Assembly: GCA_011799875.1 (NCBI GenBank)
Contig: JAAAXO010000120.1
Location: 90,248 to 154,247, forward strand
DNA: 64,000 bases
Origin: Thinopyrum elongatum
Taxonomy: Eukaryota > Streptophyta > Magnoliopsida > Poales > Poaceae
Direction of reading: 5' to 3'
A program made the position numbers and the translations under genes. How positions within the stretch are numbered: position 1 is the first letter of the stretch; each line of letters opens with the position of its first letter. The notes under the pieces were generated by a model, which had not been told where the DNA came from, ran no database searches, and saw only the letters and a list, made by a program, of their open reading frames with translations. This document shows, piece after piece, positions 53,115-64,000 of this stretch.

Positions 53115-55117
53115 ACCACCACCACCATCTGCCAAGAGTACACCTTCTGGGCCTGCCCAGAGCTCTTCTTCATCTATGGCATCAACAGGGCACACAATTT
53201 GTCGTCGTTGTAAGGGAAGAGGTCATTATGCGAGAGAATGCCAATCTCCGCGTGTTATGATTGCTACTGAGGATGGTGGGTATGAGTCCGCTAGTGATTA
53301 TGATGAGGAGACTTTGGCTCTTATTACAAGTGAAGAACACGGTGGAGATGATTCTGATCATGAGACGCAATACATGGCTCCTGAAGACGCTGACAGGTAT
53401 GAATGTTTAGTTGCTCAACGTGTTTTGAGTGTGCAGGTCACACAAGCTGAGCAAAATCAGAGGCATAATTTGTTCCATACAAAGGGAGTTGTGAAGGAAC
53501 GTTCTGTTCGCGTCATCATAGATGGAGGGAGCTGCAACAACTTGGCTAGCATGGAGATGGTGGAGACGCTATCTCTCACCACAAGACCACATCCACATCC
53601 TTACTATATCCAATGGTTCAACAACAGCGGCAAGGTTAAGGTAACACGTACTGTTCGTGTGCATTTTAGTATCTCTACATATGCTGATTATGTTGATTGT
53701 GATGTGGTACCCATGCAAGCATGTTCATTATTACTTGGTAGACCATGGCAATTTGATAAAAATTCTGTACACCATGGTAGAAACAATTAGTATACTCTTG
53801 TTCATAAGGATAAACATATTACTTTGCTTCCTATGACTCCTGATTCTATTTTGAAAGATGATATTAATAGAGCTAGTAAAGCAAAACAGGAGAAAAATAA
53901 GAGTGAAAATCAGATTGTGGCAAAAGAATTTGAGCAACAAATGAAGCCTAATAATAAACCATCTAGTGTTGCTTCTGAAATTAATTGAAAAGTGCATGTT
54001 TACTTGCCACCAAATCTGATATTGATGAGCTAGATTTCAACAAATCTGTTTGCTATGCTTTTGTCTGCAAAGAGGCGTTATTTTCATTCGAGGACATGCC
54101 TTCCTCTTTGCCTCCTGCTGTCACTAACATTTTGCAGGAGTTTGCTGACGTCTTTCCACAAGACGTGCCACCGGGATTACCACCTATTCGCGGGATTGAG
54201 CATCAGATTGACTTAATTCCCGGTGCTTCGTTGCCAAACCGTGCGCCATACCGTACCAATCCAGAGGAGACGAAGGAGATTATGCGTCAAGTACAGGAGT
54301 TGCTCGACAAAGGTTATATACGCGAATCCCTTAGTCCTTGTGCTGTTCCTATTATTCTAGTGCCGAAAAAGGATGGTACATCGCGTATGTGTGTTGATTG
54401 TAGAGGCATTAATAATATTACTATTCGTTATCGTCATCCTATTCCTAGGCTAGATGATATGCTTGATGAATTGAGTGGCTCTACAATATTCTCCAAAGAT
54501 CAATATGTGCATGATGCTGAATTTAAAGATGTATTGCAGAATTGTAAGGAAGGGAGAACATGGAACAAGTTCGTCGTTAACGATGGATTTGTGTTTCGTG
54601 CTAACAAGCTATGCATTCCAGCTAGCTCCGTTCGTCTTTTGTTGTTGTAGGAGGCGCATGGAGGAGGATTAATGGGACACTTTGGCGTGAAGAAGACGGA
54701 GGATATACTTGCTACACATTTCTTTTGGCCAAAGATGAGACGGGATGTTGAGCGTTTTGTTGCTCGCTGCACTACATGTCAAAAAGCTAAGTCACGACTC
54801 AATCCTCATGGTTTATATATGCCTTTGCCTGTACCTAGTGTTCCTTGGGAGGATATATCTATGGACTTTGTTTTAGGTTTACCTCGAACAAAGAAGGGGA
54901 GGGATAGCATATTTGTTGTCGTGGATAGGTTCTCGAAAATGGCACACTTTATACCATGTCATAAAAGCGATGATGCTGTTAATGTTGCTGATTTGTTCTT
55001 TCGTGAAATTATACGCTTGCATGGTGTGCCAAATACTATTGTTTCAGATCGTGATACAAAATTTTTAGCCACTTTTGGAGATGTTTATGGCCTAAGTTGG
55101 GGACTAAACTGCTTTTT
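53115..55117 (+). pseudogene. CRW gag C-term, protease, RT start and integrase with internal deletion
   Basis: Begins in the Pro-rich part of gag, then zinc knuckle, protease, and RT up to LDELSGSTIFSK, which joins directly to the DQYVHDAEF segment before integrase. Most of RT and all of RNase H are missing. The junction near 54498-54502 lies at a shared CAAAG. Other lesions are CAG to TAG at 53788, a 1-bp deletion near 53983, and CAG to TAG at 54648. Integrase zinc region and part of the DDE core follow to 55117, where an inverted LTR begins. Confidence 0.88.
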
Positions 55118-56039
55118 TGATAGAGGCGAGGGTGTCCCGATCTTTCGATGAGATGATAGCTATCGTTTTTGGTGGAGTAGACTTTGACGATCCGACTACG
55201 AACGTGCGAGGACGTCGCGCCCTAGCAATCGCTAAACCAACTCCGAGAGGTTATTGACCACGCCGGAGCACAATCAACCTGACCACGAGGGTCTATCTCC
55301 TGCAAGCAAACGAAGAACAAGCAAGAAACTAAGATTTGCAATCTGGATATTGCGAATATAAGATGAAAGCTTTATTGATCAAGGTGGGGTTCTGTGACGT
55401 CTTGGTCTGGTCGTTGAACACAAACGAAGTACGCGAAGTTGCAGCTATGGCGAACTTTTAATCTAAACAAAACCCAAAGTCTAAACGGTGCCCTAAGGGC
55501 TGTATATATGGAGGAAGAGGAGGGGATTTCGTGGCCCTTGAAGGAGGGGTCCGAAACCAACCCTATCTCTTGTTTCCCCACCCATACGGACTCTAAAAAC
55601 AGCCTATACTCAAGTATTTCGAAATTACATGGGCCTGGCCCAATAATAAGGTGACGCAGCACCTATAATAGCCTCTGGACGAAATTTATGAAGTGACATC
55701 TTGTATATTTCGTCCAAGGCTTCCTGCACTCATTATGGTGGCTTCAAAGTCCTGAAATCATCACTTGTAACTCCGTTCTTGTTCCCCTTGTGCATGCCAT
55801 CATCTCCATGCTTGAACTTGCTCCAAGGTTCCTCTTTCTTGTCCAAGCTAGGGCCTTCATTTGTAAGCAAAACAAATGTATCCAATTTAGGCAGCATCAT
55901 ATTCTCATGAACTTTAGAATCATTACCAAGAAACGAAAGTACCTGATAATTTAATTGGCGTGCGCGAGCTCTAGTAATTGGTCCAGTATGTATAGAAGCA
56001 GGGGCTGTGGGTGTAACAATGGTATTGATGTCCTCATCA
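55118..56039 (-). mobile_element. CRW LTR, inverted (922 bp)
   Basis: Complete Cereba-like LTR on the minus strand between an integrase break (left, TTTTT) and an RT segment (right, CATTA). Flanks do not form a duplication. Confidence 0.92.
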
Positions 56040-56040
56040 C

Positions 56041-58698
56041 ATTAATAATATTACTATTCGTTATCGTCATCCTATTCCTAGGCTAGATGATATGCTTGAT
56101 GAATTGAGTGGCTCTATAATATTCTCCAAAGTTGATTTGCGTAGTGGATACCATCAAATTCGTATGAAATTGGGGGATGAATGGAAAACAGCATTTAAAA
56201 CAAAGTTTGGATTATATGAGTGGTTAGTCATGCCTTTTGGGTTAACTAATGCACCTAGTACTTTCATGAGATTAATGAACGAAGTTTTACGTGCTTTCAT
56301 TGGACGATTTGTGGTAGTCTATTTTGATGATATACTGATTTATAGCAGATCTTTGGAGGAACATTTGGAACATTTACGTGCTGTTTTTATTGCTTTACGT
56401 GATGCACGTTTGTTTGGTAACCTTGGGAAGTGCACCTTTTGCACCGACCGAGTATCTTTTCTTGGCTATGTTGTTACTCCACAGGGAATTGAAGTTGATA
56501 AAGCCAAGATTGAAGCTACTGAGAGTTGGCCACAGCCCAAAACGGCCACTCAAGTGAGGAGTTTTCTTGGACTCGCTGGTTTCTATAGGCGTTTTGTGAG
56601 AGATTTCAGCACCATTGCTGCACCTCTCAATGAGCTTACAAAGAAGGATGTGCCTTTTGTTTGGGGTACCTCACAGGAAGAAGCCTTCACGGTATTGAAA
56701 GATAAGTTGACACATGCTCCTTTACTCCAACTTCCTGATTTTAATAAGACTTTTGAGCTTGAATGTGATGCTAGTGGAATTGGATTAGGAGGTGTTTTAT
56801 TACAAGATGGCAAACCTGTTGCATACTTTTCTGAAAAATTGAGTGGGCCTAGTCTGAACTATTCTACTTATGATAAAGAATTATATGCTCTTGTTCGGAC
56901 CTTAGAAACATGGCAACATTATTTATGGCCCAAAGAATTTGTTATACATTCTGATCATGAATCTTTGAAACACATTAAAAGTCAAGGGAAACTGAACCGT
57001 AGACATGCTAAATGGGTTGAATTTATTGAGACTTTCCCTTATGTCATTAAACACAAGAAGGGTAAAGAAAATGTTATTGCTGATGCATTGTCTCGTCGTT
57101 ATACTATGCTTTCACAACTTGACTTTAAAATATTTGGTTTGGAGACCATCAAAGATCAATATGTGCATGATGCTGAATTTAAAGATGTATTGCAGAATTG
57201 TAAGGAAGGGAGAACATGGAACAAGTTCGTCGTTAACGATGGATTTGTGTTTCGTGCTAACAAGCTATGCATTCCAGCTAGCTCCGTTCGTCTTTTGTTG
57301 TTGCAGGAGGCGCATGGAGGAGGATTAATGGGACACTTTGGCGTGAAGAAGACGGAGGATATACTTGCTACACATTTCTTTTGGCCAAAGATGAGACGGG
57401 ATGTTGAGAGTTTTGTTGCTCGCTGCACTACATGTCAAAAAGCTAAGTCACGACTCAATCCTCATGGTTTATATATGCCTTTGCCTGTACCTAGTGTTCC
57501 TTGGGAGGATATATCTATGGACTTTGTTTTAGGTTTACCTCGAACAAAGAAGGGGAGGGATAGCATATTTGTTGTCGTGGATAGGTTCTCGAAAATGGCA
57601 CACTTTATACCATGTCATAAAAGCGATGATGCTGTTAATGTTGCTGATTTGTTCTTTCGTGAAATTATACGCTTGCATGGTGTGCCAAATACTATTGTTT
57701 CAGATCGTGATACTAAATTTCTTAGCCACTTTTGGAGATGTTTATGGGCTAAGTTGGGGACTAAACTGCTTTTTAGTACTACATGTCACCCCCAAACTGA
57801 TGGACAAACTGAAGTAGTCAATAGAACATTGTCTACTATGCTTAGGGCTATTTTGAAGAATAACAAGAAAATGTGGGAAGAATGCTTGCCTCATATTGAA
57901 TTTGCTTATAATCGTTCATTGCATACTACTACTAAGATGTGTCCTTTTGAAATTGTGTATGGTTTCCTTCCTCGTGCACCAATTGATTTGTTGCCTCTTC
58001 CATCTTCGGAGAAGGTTAATTTTGATGCTAAACAACGTGCTGAATTGATCTTAAAAATGCATGAGTTAACTAAGGAGAACATTGAGCGTATGAATGCTAA
58101 ATATAAACTTGCTGGAGATAAGGGTAGAAAACATGTTGTGTTTGCACCTGGAGATCTTGTTTGGTTACATTTGCGTAAGGATAGATTTCCTGATTTGCGC
58201 AAATCAAAGCTAATGCCACGTGCTGATGGTCCTTTTAAGGTGTTAGAGAAAATAAATGATAATGCATATAAACTTGAGCTGCCTGCAGATTTTGGGGTTA
58301 GTCCCACTTTTAACATTGCAGATCTGAAGCCTTATTTGGGTGAGGAAGATGAGCTTCCGTCGAGGATGACTTCATTTCAAGAAGGGGAGGATGATGAGGA
58401 CATCAATAACATTGTTACACCCACAGCCCCTGCTTCTATACATACTGGACCAATTACTAGAGCTCGCGCACGCAAATTAAAATATCAGGTACTTTCGTTT
58501 CTTGGTAATGATTCTAAAGTTCATGAGAATATGATGCTGCCTAAATTGGATATATTTGTTTTGCTTACAAATGAAGGGCCTAGCTTGGACAAGAAAGAGG
58601 AACCTTGGAGCAAGTTCAAGCATGGAGATGATGGCATGCACAAGGGGAACAAGAACGGAGTTACAAGTGATGATTTCAGGACTTTGAAGCCACCATAA
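56041..58698 (+). CDS. CRW RT - RNase H - integrase, frame intact, running into the 3' LTR
   Basis: Open from 56041 to the stop at 58696-58698. Numbering from the Met at 56092: RT box [13 protein letters not shown] (YFDD 77-80), RNase H Asp226, Glu263, Asp288 and Asp331, integrase zinc residues His408, His415, Cys445 and Cys448, and core Asp477, Asp538 and Glu574 (DD35E). [15 protein letters not shown] domain follows, then a tail whose last 102 codons lie inside the LTR ([15 protein letters not shown]...). A polyprotein end encoded in the LTR is a known feature of CRM-clade centromeric elements. Gag, protease and the start of RT are missing because an inverted LTR replaces them, so the fragment has no start of its own. 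All key catalytic residues are present. Confidence 0.92.
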   Translation: MNNITIRYRHPIPRLDDMLDELSGSIIFSKVDLRSGYHQIRMKLGDEWKTAFKTKFGLYEWLVMPFGLTNAPSTFMRLMNEVLRAFIGRFVVVYFDDILIYSRSLEEHLEHLRAVFIALRDARLFGNLGKCTFCTDRVSFLGYVVTPQGIEVDKAKIEATESWPQPKTATQVRSFLGLAGFYRRFVRDFSTIAAPLNELTKKDVPFVWGTSQEEAFTVLKDKLTHAPLLQLPDFNKTFELECDASGIGLGGVLLQDGKPVAYFSEKLSGPSLNYSTYDKELYALVRTLETWQHYLWPKEFVIHSDHESLKHIKSQGKLNRRHAKWVEFIETFPYVIKHKKGKENVIADALSRRYTMLSQLDFKIFGLETIKDQYVHDAEFKDVLQNCKEGRTWNKFVVNDGFVFRANKLCIPASSVRLLLLQEAHGGGLMGHFGVKKTEDILATHFFWPKMRRDVESFVARCTTCQKAKSRLNPHGLYMPLPVPSVPWEDISMDFVLGLPRTKKGRDSIFVVVDRFSKMAHFIPCHKSDDAVNVADLFFREIIRLHGVPNTIVSDRDTKFLSHFWRCLWAKLGTKLLFSTTCHPQTDGQTEVVNRTLSTMLRAILKNNKKMWEECLPHIEFAYNRSLHTTTKMCPFEIVYGFLPRAPIDLLPLPSSEKVNFDAKQRAELILKMHELTKENIERMNAKYKLAGDKGRKHVVFAPGDLVWLHLRKDRFPDLRKSKLMPRADGPFKVLEKINDNAYKLELPADFGVSPTFNIADLKPYLGEEDELPSRMTSFQEGEDDEDINNIVTPTAPASIHTGPITRARARKLKYQVLSFLGNDSKVHENMMLPKLDIFVLLTNEGPSLDKKEEPWSKFKHGDDGMHKGNKNGVTSDDFRTLKPP
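58379..58391 (+). other. CRW polypurine tract
   Basis: AAGAAGGGGAGGA directly before LTR start 58392, coding within the pol frame. Confidence 0.85.
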
Positions 58699-59313
58699 TG
58701 AGTGCAGGAAGCCTTGGACGAAATATACAAGATGTCACTTCATAAATTTCGTCCAGAGGCTATTATAGGTGCTGCGTCACCTTATTATTGGGCCAGGCCC
58801 ATGTAATTTCGAAATACTTGAGTATAGGCTGTTTTTAGAGTCCGTATGTGTGGGGAAACAAGAGATAGGGTTGGTTTCGGACCCCTCCTTCAAGGGCCAC
58901 GAAATCCCCTCCTCTTCCTCCATATATACAGCCCTTAGGGCACCGTTTAGACTCTGGGTTTTGTTTAGATTAAAAGTTCGCCATAGCTGCAACTTCGCGT
59001 ACTTCGTTTGTGTTCAACGACCAGACCAAGACGTCACAGAACCCCACCTTGATCAATAAAGCTTTCATCTTATATTCGCAATATCCAGATTGCAAATCTT
59101 AGTTTCTTGCTTGTTCTTCGTTTGCTTGCAGGAGATAGACCCTCGTGGTCAGGTTGATTGTGCTCCGGCGTGGTCAATAACCTCTCGGAGTTGGTTTAGC
59201 GATTGCTAAGGCGCGACGTCCTCGCACGTTCGTAGTCGGATCGTCAAAGTCTACTCCACCAAAAACGATAGCTATCATCTCATCGAAAGATCGGGACACC
59301 CTCGCCTCTATCA
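58392..59313 (+). mobile_element. CRW LTR (922 bp), shared by two units
   Basis: It has a native 3'-LTR left junction (polypurine tract) and a native 5'-LTR right junction (primer site at 59316), so it serves both the pol unit on its left and the gag unit on its right. TATA box near 58920-58930. Such sharing is expected from recombination between LTRs of tandem copies. Confidence 0.92.
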
Positions 59314-60443
59314 AGTGGTATCAGATTCCCAGGTTGCTCGGTGAGATTTACAGTTTTTCGTAGTTTAGATCGAGTCTGTTCTTCATACCTACAGTCCAGG
59401 AAAAAGCCAAAAAAAAAATTTAGGGTTAGTTCATCATATCCGAACCAATCTGAGCCTGTGCATAATCTTTTTAGGGTATTTGCTTTGTTGAATTTGCAGT
59501 TGCATCGTCGTGTCAAGTTGCTGGTCTTAGCGTCTAGTTCTTTAGAGTTTCGAGTTCTGTTCACAAGTTGTCACGCCGCCGCCGCACCATCATCATCGCC
59601 CCTACCATATACCACCACAGCTTATCTGCTATTTCTCTGAGTCCATATACCACCACCGATCTGAGTCCATATACCACCACCGATCCGAGTCCATATACCA
59701 CCACCAATCCGAGCCCACATATACTACCGTCATATACCATCACCAGTCCGAGTTCCACCATATTCATCTCTGCCACCAGTCCTAGTCCGAGTCCAGTATT
59801 TATTCCTTTATTTTAGAGTTCCAGATCACGCGATACTACCAGTCGTGAACAAGTCGGATTCCCTAATTTTCGTGCTACCCGCAGAAGAAAAATAGTTCCA
59901 GTTTCAAAAAAAAAAACTAAGTCTGGAAAATTCTGGCTAGGCAGTTTTTAGACCATTTGTAGACTTTTTCGAAAAAAATTTGTTGCGGAGCAAAAAATAA
60001 AAGAGGAAAAAAAAGTGCAAAAAAAAAAGAAAAAAAATCAGAGTGTGCTACTCCCTTGTTTACGTGCAGCGCCGTGATTTTTGTTAGTGTTCTAGGCTCG
60101 CGTCTCTAGCACGGTCTAGCCTAGGACCAGCACAGTACCGTCGTTGAGAGTTTATTCAACATTGCATCTCTGAATTGATTATTGCTGACCCTTTTTGCTA
60201 CCATATCATAAGCCTTCCCAGCTCCACATACATCTACATCGTGCGTTTGACACCACCTGGCAATCGCTCTGTCCAAGCTCTGAGAGTTTTGACTACAAAG
60301 GTTGCCGATCACCACCTGCTGCTGGGTAAGAACTGGTAAGAATTTGAGATTTGCTTGACGGATTTGTGACACCACACCACACCACCACCACTTTCTAGTA
60401 GTCTGTAGGATCATATTCTTGTGTGTTTCTATTGCTGCTAACC
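59314..60443 (+). other. CRW leader with CCATATACCACCACC minisatellite
   Basis: Imperfect repeats of about 24 bp with CCATATACCACCACCGATC at 59640-59720, and A-rich patches at 60000-60035. Non-coding. Confidence 0.7.
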
Positions 60444-63026
60444 ATGGCAGGATCACAAGCCGACGAGATTGACTGGGAGAACATGACGAACAAGGAGTTG
60501 CACGATAAATTTCAGCAAATGATGAGTGGCCAGGTGGGAGATGTGCTAAACAGATTTGAAGAGGCCATGGAGAAGATAGATGGCATGGAGAAGTCGTTCG
60601 AGACAAAGCTGGATAACAAGTTTAATGAATTGCTCACGCGTCTTCCCCAACCACCACCGGCTGCACCTGTCGCACCTCTGCAACGACAACAACAACGCCC
60701 CCTTCCAAATCAGTTCGGACGAGCGAAGCGTGTTCCTCTTGAGGATGGCCAAACTTCTGGTGCTGCTGTACCTACTGTTGATGCTTCTTTGGCTCCTGCT
60801 CCTGCTGCTGCTGGTGCCGAGGAGGAGGATGATTACGCGGGCGATTATGAGGATGAGGTTGATCAAAATCATAACTACGTGCAACCACCAGCACCAGGTC
60901 GTCCACATGCAAATAATCGCAATGGTAGGCCTGCACCACCACTTCAGATACGAGATCATGACCATCTTCCTAAATTAAAATTGAATATTCCACCATTCGA
61001 GGGTAGATATGTTCCTGATATATATCTTACTTGGGAGTTAGAAACTGAACAACGTTTTACATGTTTACAATATCCCGAGGAACGACGTGTTGCTGCTGCT
61101 GTTTGTGCTTTCACTAGTTTTGCATGTGTATGGTGGTCTGAACATTGTAGATTATATCCTATTCCAGCTACGTGGGCTGCTTTGAAAACTGCTATGCGTA
61201 CTCGTTGGGTTCCACCATATTATCAACGTGAATTACTTCAAAAATTGCAGCGCTTAAGACAAGGAAAAAATTCTGTAGAAGAATATTATCAGGAATTACA
61301 AACTGGCATGATTAGATGTGGTATTGTTGAGGAGAATGAAGCTATGCTTGCACGTTTCATGGGTGGATTAAATAGAGAGATTCAGACCATTCTAGAGTAT
61401 AAGGAGTATAATAATATCACTCGTTTATTCCATCTTGCTTGTATAGCTGAACGTGAAGTGCAGGATCGACAGGCATTGGCGCGAACTAATTTTTCTGCAG
61501 GTCGATCTTCATCATGGACACCGCGTGCCTCCTCTACTCCCACACGTCCTACTGCGGCACCACTGACTTCAGCCGCCAATTCCAACCGAGATACAAGAAA
61601 ACAGGCACCACCACCACCATCTGCCAAGAGTACACCTTCTGGGCCTGCCCAGAGCTCTTCTTCATCTATGGCATCAACAGGGCACACACATGATATTATT
61701 TGTCGTCGTTGTAAGGGAAGAGGTCATTATGCGAGAGAATGCCAATCTCCGCGTGTTATGATTGCTACTGAGGATGGTGGGTATGAGTCCGCTAGTGACT
61801 ATGATGAGGAGACTTTGGCTCTTATTACAAGTGAAGAACACGGTGGAGATGATTCTGATCATGAGACGCAATACATGGCTCCTGAAGACGCTAACAGGTA
61901 TGAATGTTTAGTTGCTCAACGTGTTTTGAGTGTGCAGGTCACAAAAGCTGAGCAAAATCAGAGGCATAATTTGTTCCATACAAAGGGAGTTGTGAATGAA
62001 CGTTCTGTTCGCGTCATCATAGATGGAGGGAGCTGCAACAACTTGGCTAGCATGGAGATGGTGGAGAAGCTATCTCTCACCACAAGACCACATCCACATC
62101 CTTACTATATCCAATGGTTCAACAACAGCGGCAAGGTTAAGGTAACACGTACTGTTCGTGTGCATTTTAGTATCTCTACATATGCTGATTATGTTGATTG
62201 TGATGTGGTACCCATGCAAGCATGTTCATTATTACTTGGTAGACCATGGCAATTTGATAAAAATTCTGTACACCATGGTAGAAACAATCAGTATACTCTT
62301 GTTCATAAGGATAAACATATTACTTTGCTTCCTATGACTCCTGATTCTATTTTGAAAGATGATATTAATAGAGCTAGTAAAGCAAAACAGGAGAAAAATA
62401 AGAGTGAAAATCAGATTGTGGCAAAAGAATTGGAGCAACAAATGAAGCCTAATAATAAACCATCTAGTGTTGCTTCTGAAATTAAATTGAAAAGTGCATG
62501 CTTACTTGCCACCAAATCTGATATTGATGATCTAGATTTCAGCAATTCTGTTTGCTATGCTTTTGTGTGCAAAGAGGCGTTATTTTCATTCGAGGACGTG
62601 CCTTCCTCTTTGCCTCCTGCGGTCACTAACATTTTGCAGGAGTTCGCTGACGTCTTTCCACAAGACGTGCCACCGGGATTACAACCTATTCGCGGGATTG
62701 AGCATCAGATTGACTTAATTCCCGGTGCTTCGTTGCCAAACCGTGCGCCATACCGTACCAATCCAGAGGAGACGAAGGAGATTATGCGTCAAGTACAGGA
62801 GTTGCTCGACAAAGGTTATATACGCGAATCCCTTAGTCCTTGTGCTGTTCCTGAGAATATGATGCTGCCTAAATTGGATACATTTGTTTTGCTTACAAAT
62901 GAAGGGCCTAGCTTGGACAAGAAAGAGGAACCTTGGAGCAAGTTCAAGCATGGAGATGATGGCATGCACAAGGGGAACAAGAACGGAGTTACAAGTGATG
63001 ATTTCAGGACTTTGAAGCCACCATAA
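60444..63026 (+). CDS. CRW Gag-protease fused in frame to the LTR-encoded tail (RT/RNase H/integrase deleted)
   Basis: ATG 60444 opens 860 codons. Capsid domain about 180-330, zinc knuckle from Cys420, protease Asp527, RT entry to LSPCAVP (about residue 802). At 62851/62852 the frame passes directly into the LTR at [11 protein letters not shown] and continues to the normal LTR stop. The deletion removes the RT palm, RNase H, integrase and the first part of the LTR but keeps the frame. Both edges share GTTC, suggesting microhomology. The product would be a Gag-protease with a CRM-type C-terminal tail; whether it is made is unknown. Confidence 0.9.
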   Translation: MAGSQADEIDWENMTNKELHDKFQQMMSGQVGDVLNRFEEAMEKIDGMEKSFETKLDNKFNELLTRLPQPPPAAPVAPLQRQQQRPLPNQFGRAKRVPLEDGQTSGAAVPTVDASLAPAPAAAGAEEEDDYAGDYEDEVDQNHNYVQPPAPGRPHANNRNGRPAPPLQIRDHDHLPKLKLNIPPFEGRYVPDIYLTWELETEQRFTCLQYPEERRVAAAVCAFTSFACVWWSEHCRLYPIPATWAALKTAMRTRWVPPYYQRELLQKLQRLRQGKNSVEEYYQELQTGMIRCGIVEENEAMLARFMGGLNREIQTILEYKEYNNITRLFHLACIAEREVQDRQALARTNFSAGRSSSWTPRASSTPTRPTAAPLTSAANSNRDTRKQAPPPPSAKSTPSGPAQSSSSSMASTGHTHDIICRRCKGRGHYARECQSPRVMIATEDGGYESASDYDEETLALITSEEHGGDDSDHETQYMAPEDANRYECLVAQRVLSVQVTKAEQNQRHNLFHTKGVVNERSVRVIIDGGSCNNLASMEMVEKLSLTTRPHPHPYYIQWFNNSGKVKVTRTVRVHFSISTYADYVDCDVVPMQACSLLLGRPWQFDKNSVHHGRNNQYTLVHKDKHITLLPMTPDSILKDDINRASKAKQEKNKSENQIVAKELEQQMKPNNKPSSVASEIKLKSACLLATKSDIDDLDFSNSVCYAFVCKEALFSFEDVPSSLPPAVTNILQEFADVFPQDVPPGLQPIRGIEHQIDLIPGASLPNRAPYRTNPEETKEIMRQVQELLDKGYIRESLSPCAVPENMMLPKLDTFVLLTNEGPSLDKKEEPWSKFKHGDDGMHKGNKNGVTSDDFRTLKPP

Positions 63027-63644
63027 TGAGTGCAGGAAGCCTTGGACGAAATATACAAGATGTCACTTCATAAATTTCGTCCAGAGGCTATTATAGGTGC
63101 TGCGTCACCTTATTATTGGGCCAGGCCCATGTAATTTCGAAATACTTGAGTATAGGCTGTTTTTAGAGTCCGTATGTGTGGGGAAACAAGAGATAGGGTT
63201 GGTTTCGGACCCCTCCTCCTTCAAGGGCCACGAAATCCCCTCCTCTTCCTCCATATATACAGCCCTTAGGGCACCGTTTAGACTTTGGGTTTTGTTTAGA
63301 TTAAAAGTTCGCCATAGCTGCAACTTCGCGTACTTCGTTTGTGTTCAACGACCAGACCAAGACGTCACAGAACCCCACCTTGATCAATAAAGCTTTCATC
63401 TTATATTCCCAATATCCAGATTGCAAATCTTAGTTTCTTGCTTGTTCTTCGTTTGCTTGCAGGAGATAGACCCTCGTGGTCAGGTTGATTGTGCTCCGGC
63501 GTGGTCAATAACCTCTCGGAGTTGGTTTAGCGATTGCTAAGGCGCGACGTCCTCGCACGTTCGTAGTCGGATCGTCAAAGTCTACTCCACCAAAAACGAT
63601 AGCTATCATCTCATCGAAAGATCGGGACACCCTCGCCTCTATCA
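62852..63644 (+). mobile_element. CRW LTR, 5' end deleted (793 bp)
   Basis: LTR from the ENMMLPKL codons to the terminus GCCTCTATCA. A 3-bp difference (extra TCC near 63214) distinguishes it from the LTR at 58392. It is not followed by a primer site but by protease sequence. Confidence 0.9.
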
Positions 63645-64000
63645 CAAGACCACATCCACATCCTTACTATATCCAATGGTTCAACAACAGCGGCAAGGTT
63701 AAGGTAACACGTACTGTTCGTGTGCATTTTAGTATCTCTACATATGCTGATTATGTTGATTGTGATGTGGTACCCATGCAAGCATGTTCATTATTACTTG
63801 GTAGACCATGGCAATTTGATAAAAATTCTGTACACCATGGTAGAAATAATCAGTATACTCTTGTTCATAAGGATAAACATATTACTTTGCTTCCTATGAC
63901 TCCTGATTCTATTTTGAAAGATGATATTAATAGAGCTAGTAAAGCAAAACAGGAGAAAAATAAGAGTGAAAATCAGATTGTGGCAAAAGAATTTGAGCAA
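63645..64000 (+). pseudogene. CRW protease fragment running off the window
   Basis: Begins inside the protease domain (TRPHPHPYYIQWFNN) immediately after an LTR terminus and continues through LLLGRPWQFD toward the RT linker, with no break seen before the window ends. Confidence 0.88.

Noticed and set aside
55118..56039. Second inverted LTR as an ordinary solo insertion
   Set aside because: Left flank is an integrase position and right flank an RT position; no shared 5 bp.
1..64000. CRISPR arrays, rRNA or tRNA genes, bacterial operons
   Set aside because: No spaced identical repeats, no rRNA-like sequence, no cloverleaf noticed; the content is plant nuclear DNA. Palindrome arrays in family N are irregularly spaced and not CRISPR.

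Overview
The window is nuclear DNA of a grass of the wheat/barley tribe (Triticeae). The basis is the mix of repeats: centromere-type Ty3/gypsy retrotransposons resembling the wheat/barley Cereba/Quinta (CRW, CRM clade) elements, other gypsy families with TG...CA LTRs, nested insertions with 5-bp target duplications, and typical grass MITEs. Family names come from memory of their terminal sequences and proteins; no database search was possible. One host gene was recognised; nearly everything else is transposable-element sequence, much of it nested.

Left part (1-4.7 kb). A truncated CRW LTR (1-282) abuts a gypsy gag on the minus strand with its LTR (to 1987). A decayed gypsy protease relic (1988-4045, plus strand) follows, split by a solo LTR (2435-3405, TSD CGCAT) of a second family, here called family N.

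Host gene (4.7-28.6 kb, minus strand). Nine coding exons with GT-AG junctions and compatible phases encode a 444-residue WD40 protein of the plant 'C2A9.03-like' type. Intron 2 is 19.87 kb and holds a gypsy element with an antisense gene (T1, about 9.4-25.5 kb). T1 is itself interrupted by a CRW solo LTR (10238-11150, TSD CATGG) and a complete family-N element (N1, 14420-22509). Intron 2 also holds a LINE fragment, a hAT element (8-bp TSD) and a Mutator-type MITE (9-bp TSD). Intron 3 holds a LINE fragment and a Stowaway-like MITE. The presumed promoter contains a 42-bp tandem duplication carrying a TATA-like motif, beside a 164-bp tandem duplication.

Middle (29-43.6 kb). Intergenic inverted repeats precede a second antisense-ORF gypsy element (T2, plus strand). 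T2 is broken by a minus-strand CRW fragment (31963-34169) and by a second family-N element (N2, 35182-43217, TSD ACGGG).

Right part (43.6-64 kb). This is a scrambled cluster of CRW pieces: gag, protease, RT/RNase H/integrase and LTRs in both orientations, most joined exactly at LTR ends. One stretch (56041-58698) keeps an uninterrupted RT-RNase H-integrase frame that runs into the 3' LTR. Another (60444-63026) is an in-frame deletion joining Gag-protease directly to the LTR-encoded tail.

The most novel system is family N. It has LTR ends TGATGCGG...CTACATCA, an initiator-Met-type primer site, no gag/pol homology, and one 1465-codon ORF rich in His/Cys/Met/Asp that runs through the polypurine tract into the 3' LTR. 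It carries arrays of short palindromes in both U3 and the 5' leader whose core sequence matches within each element but differs between elements, and repeated leader hairpins.
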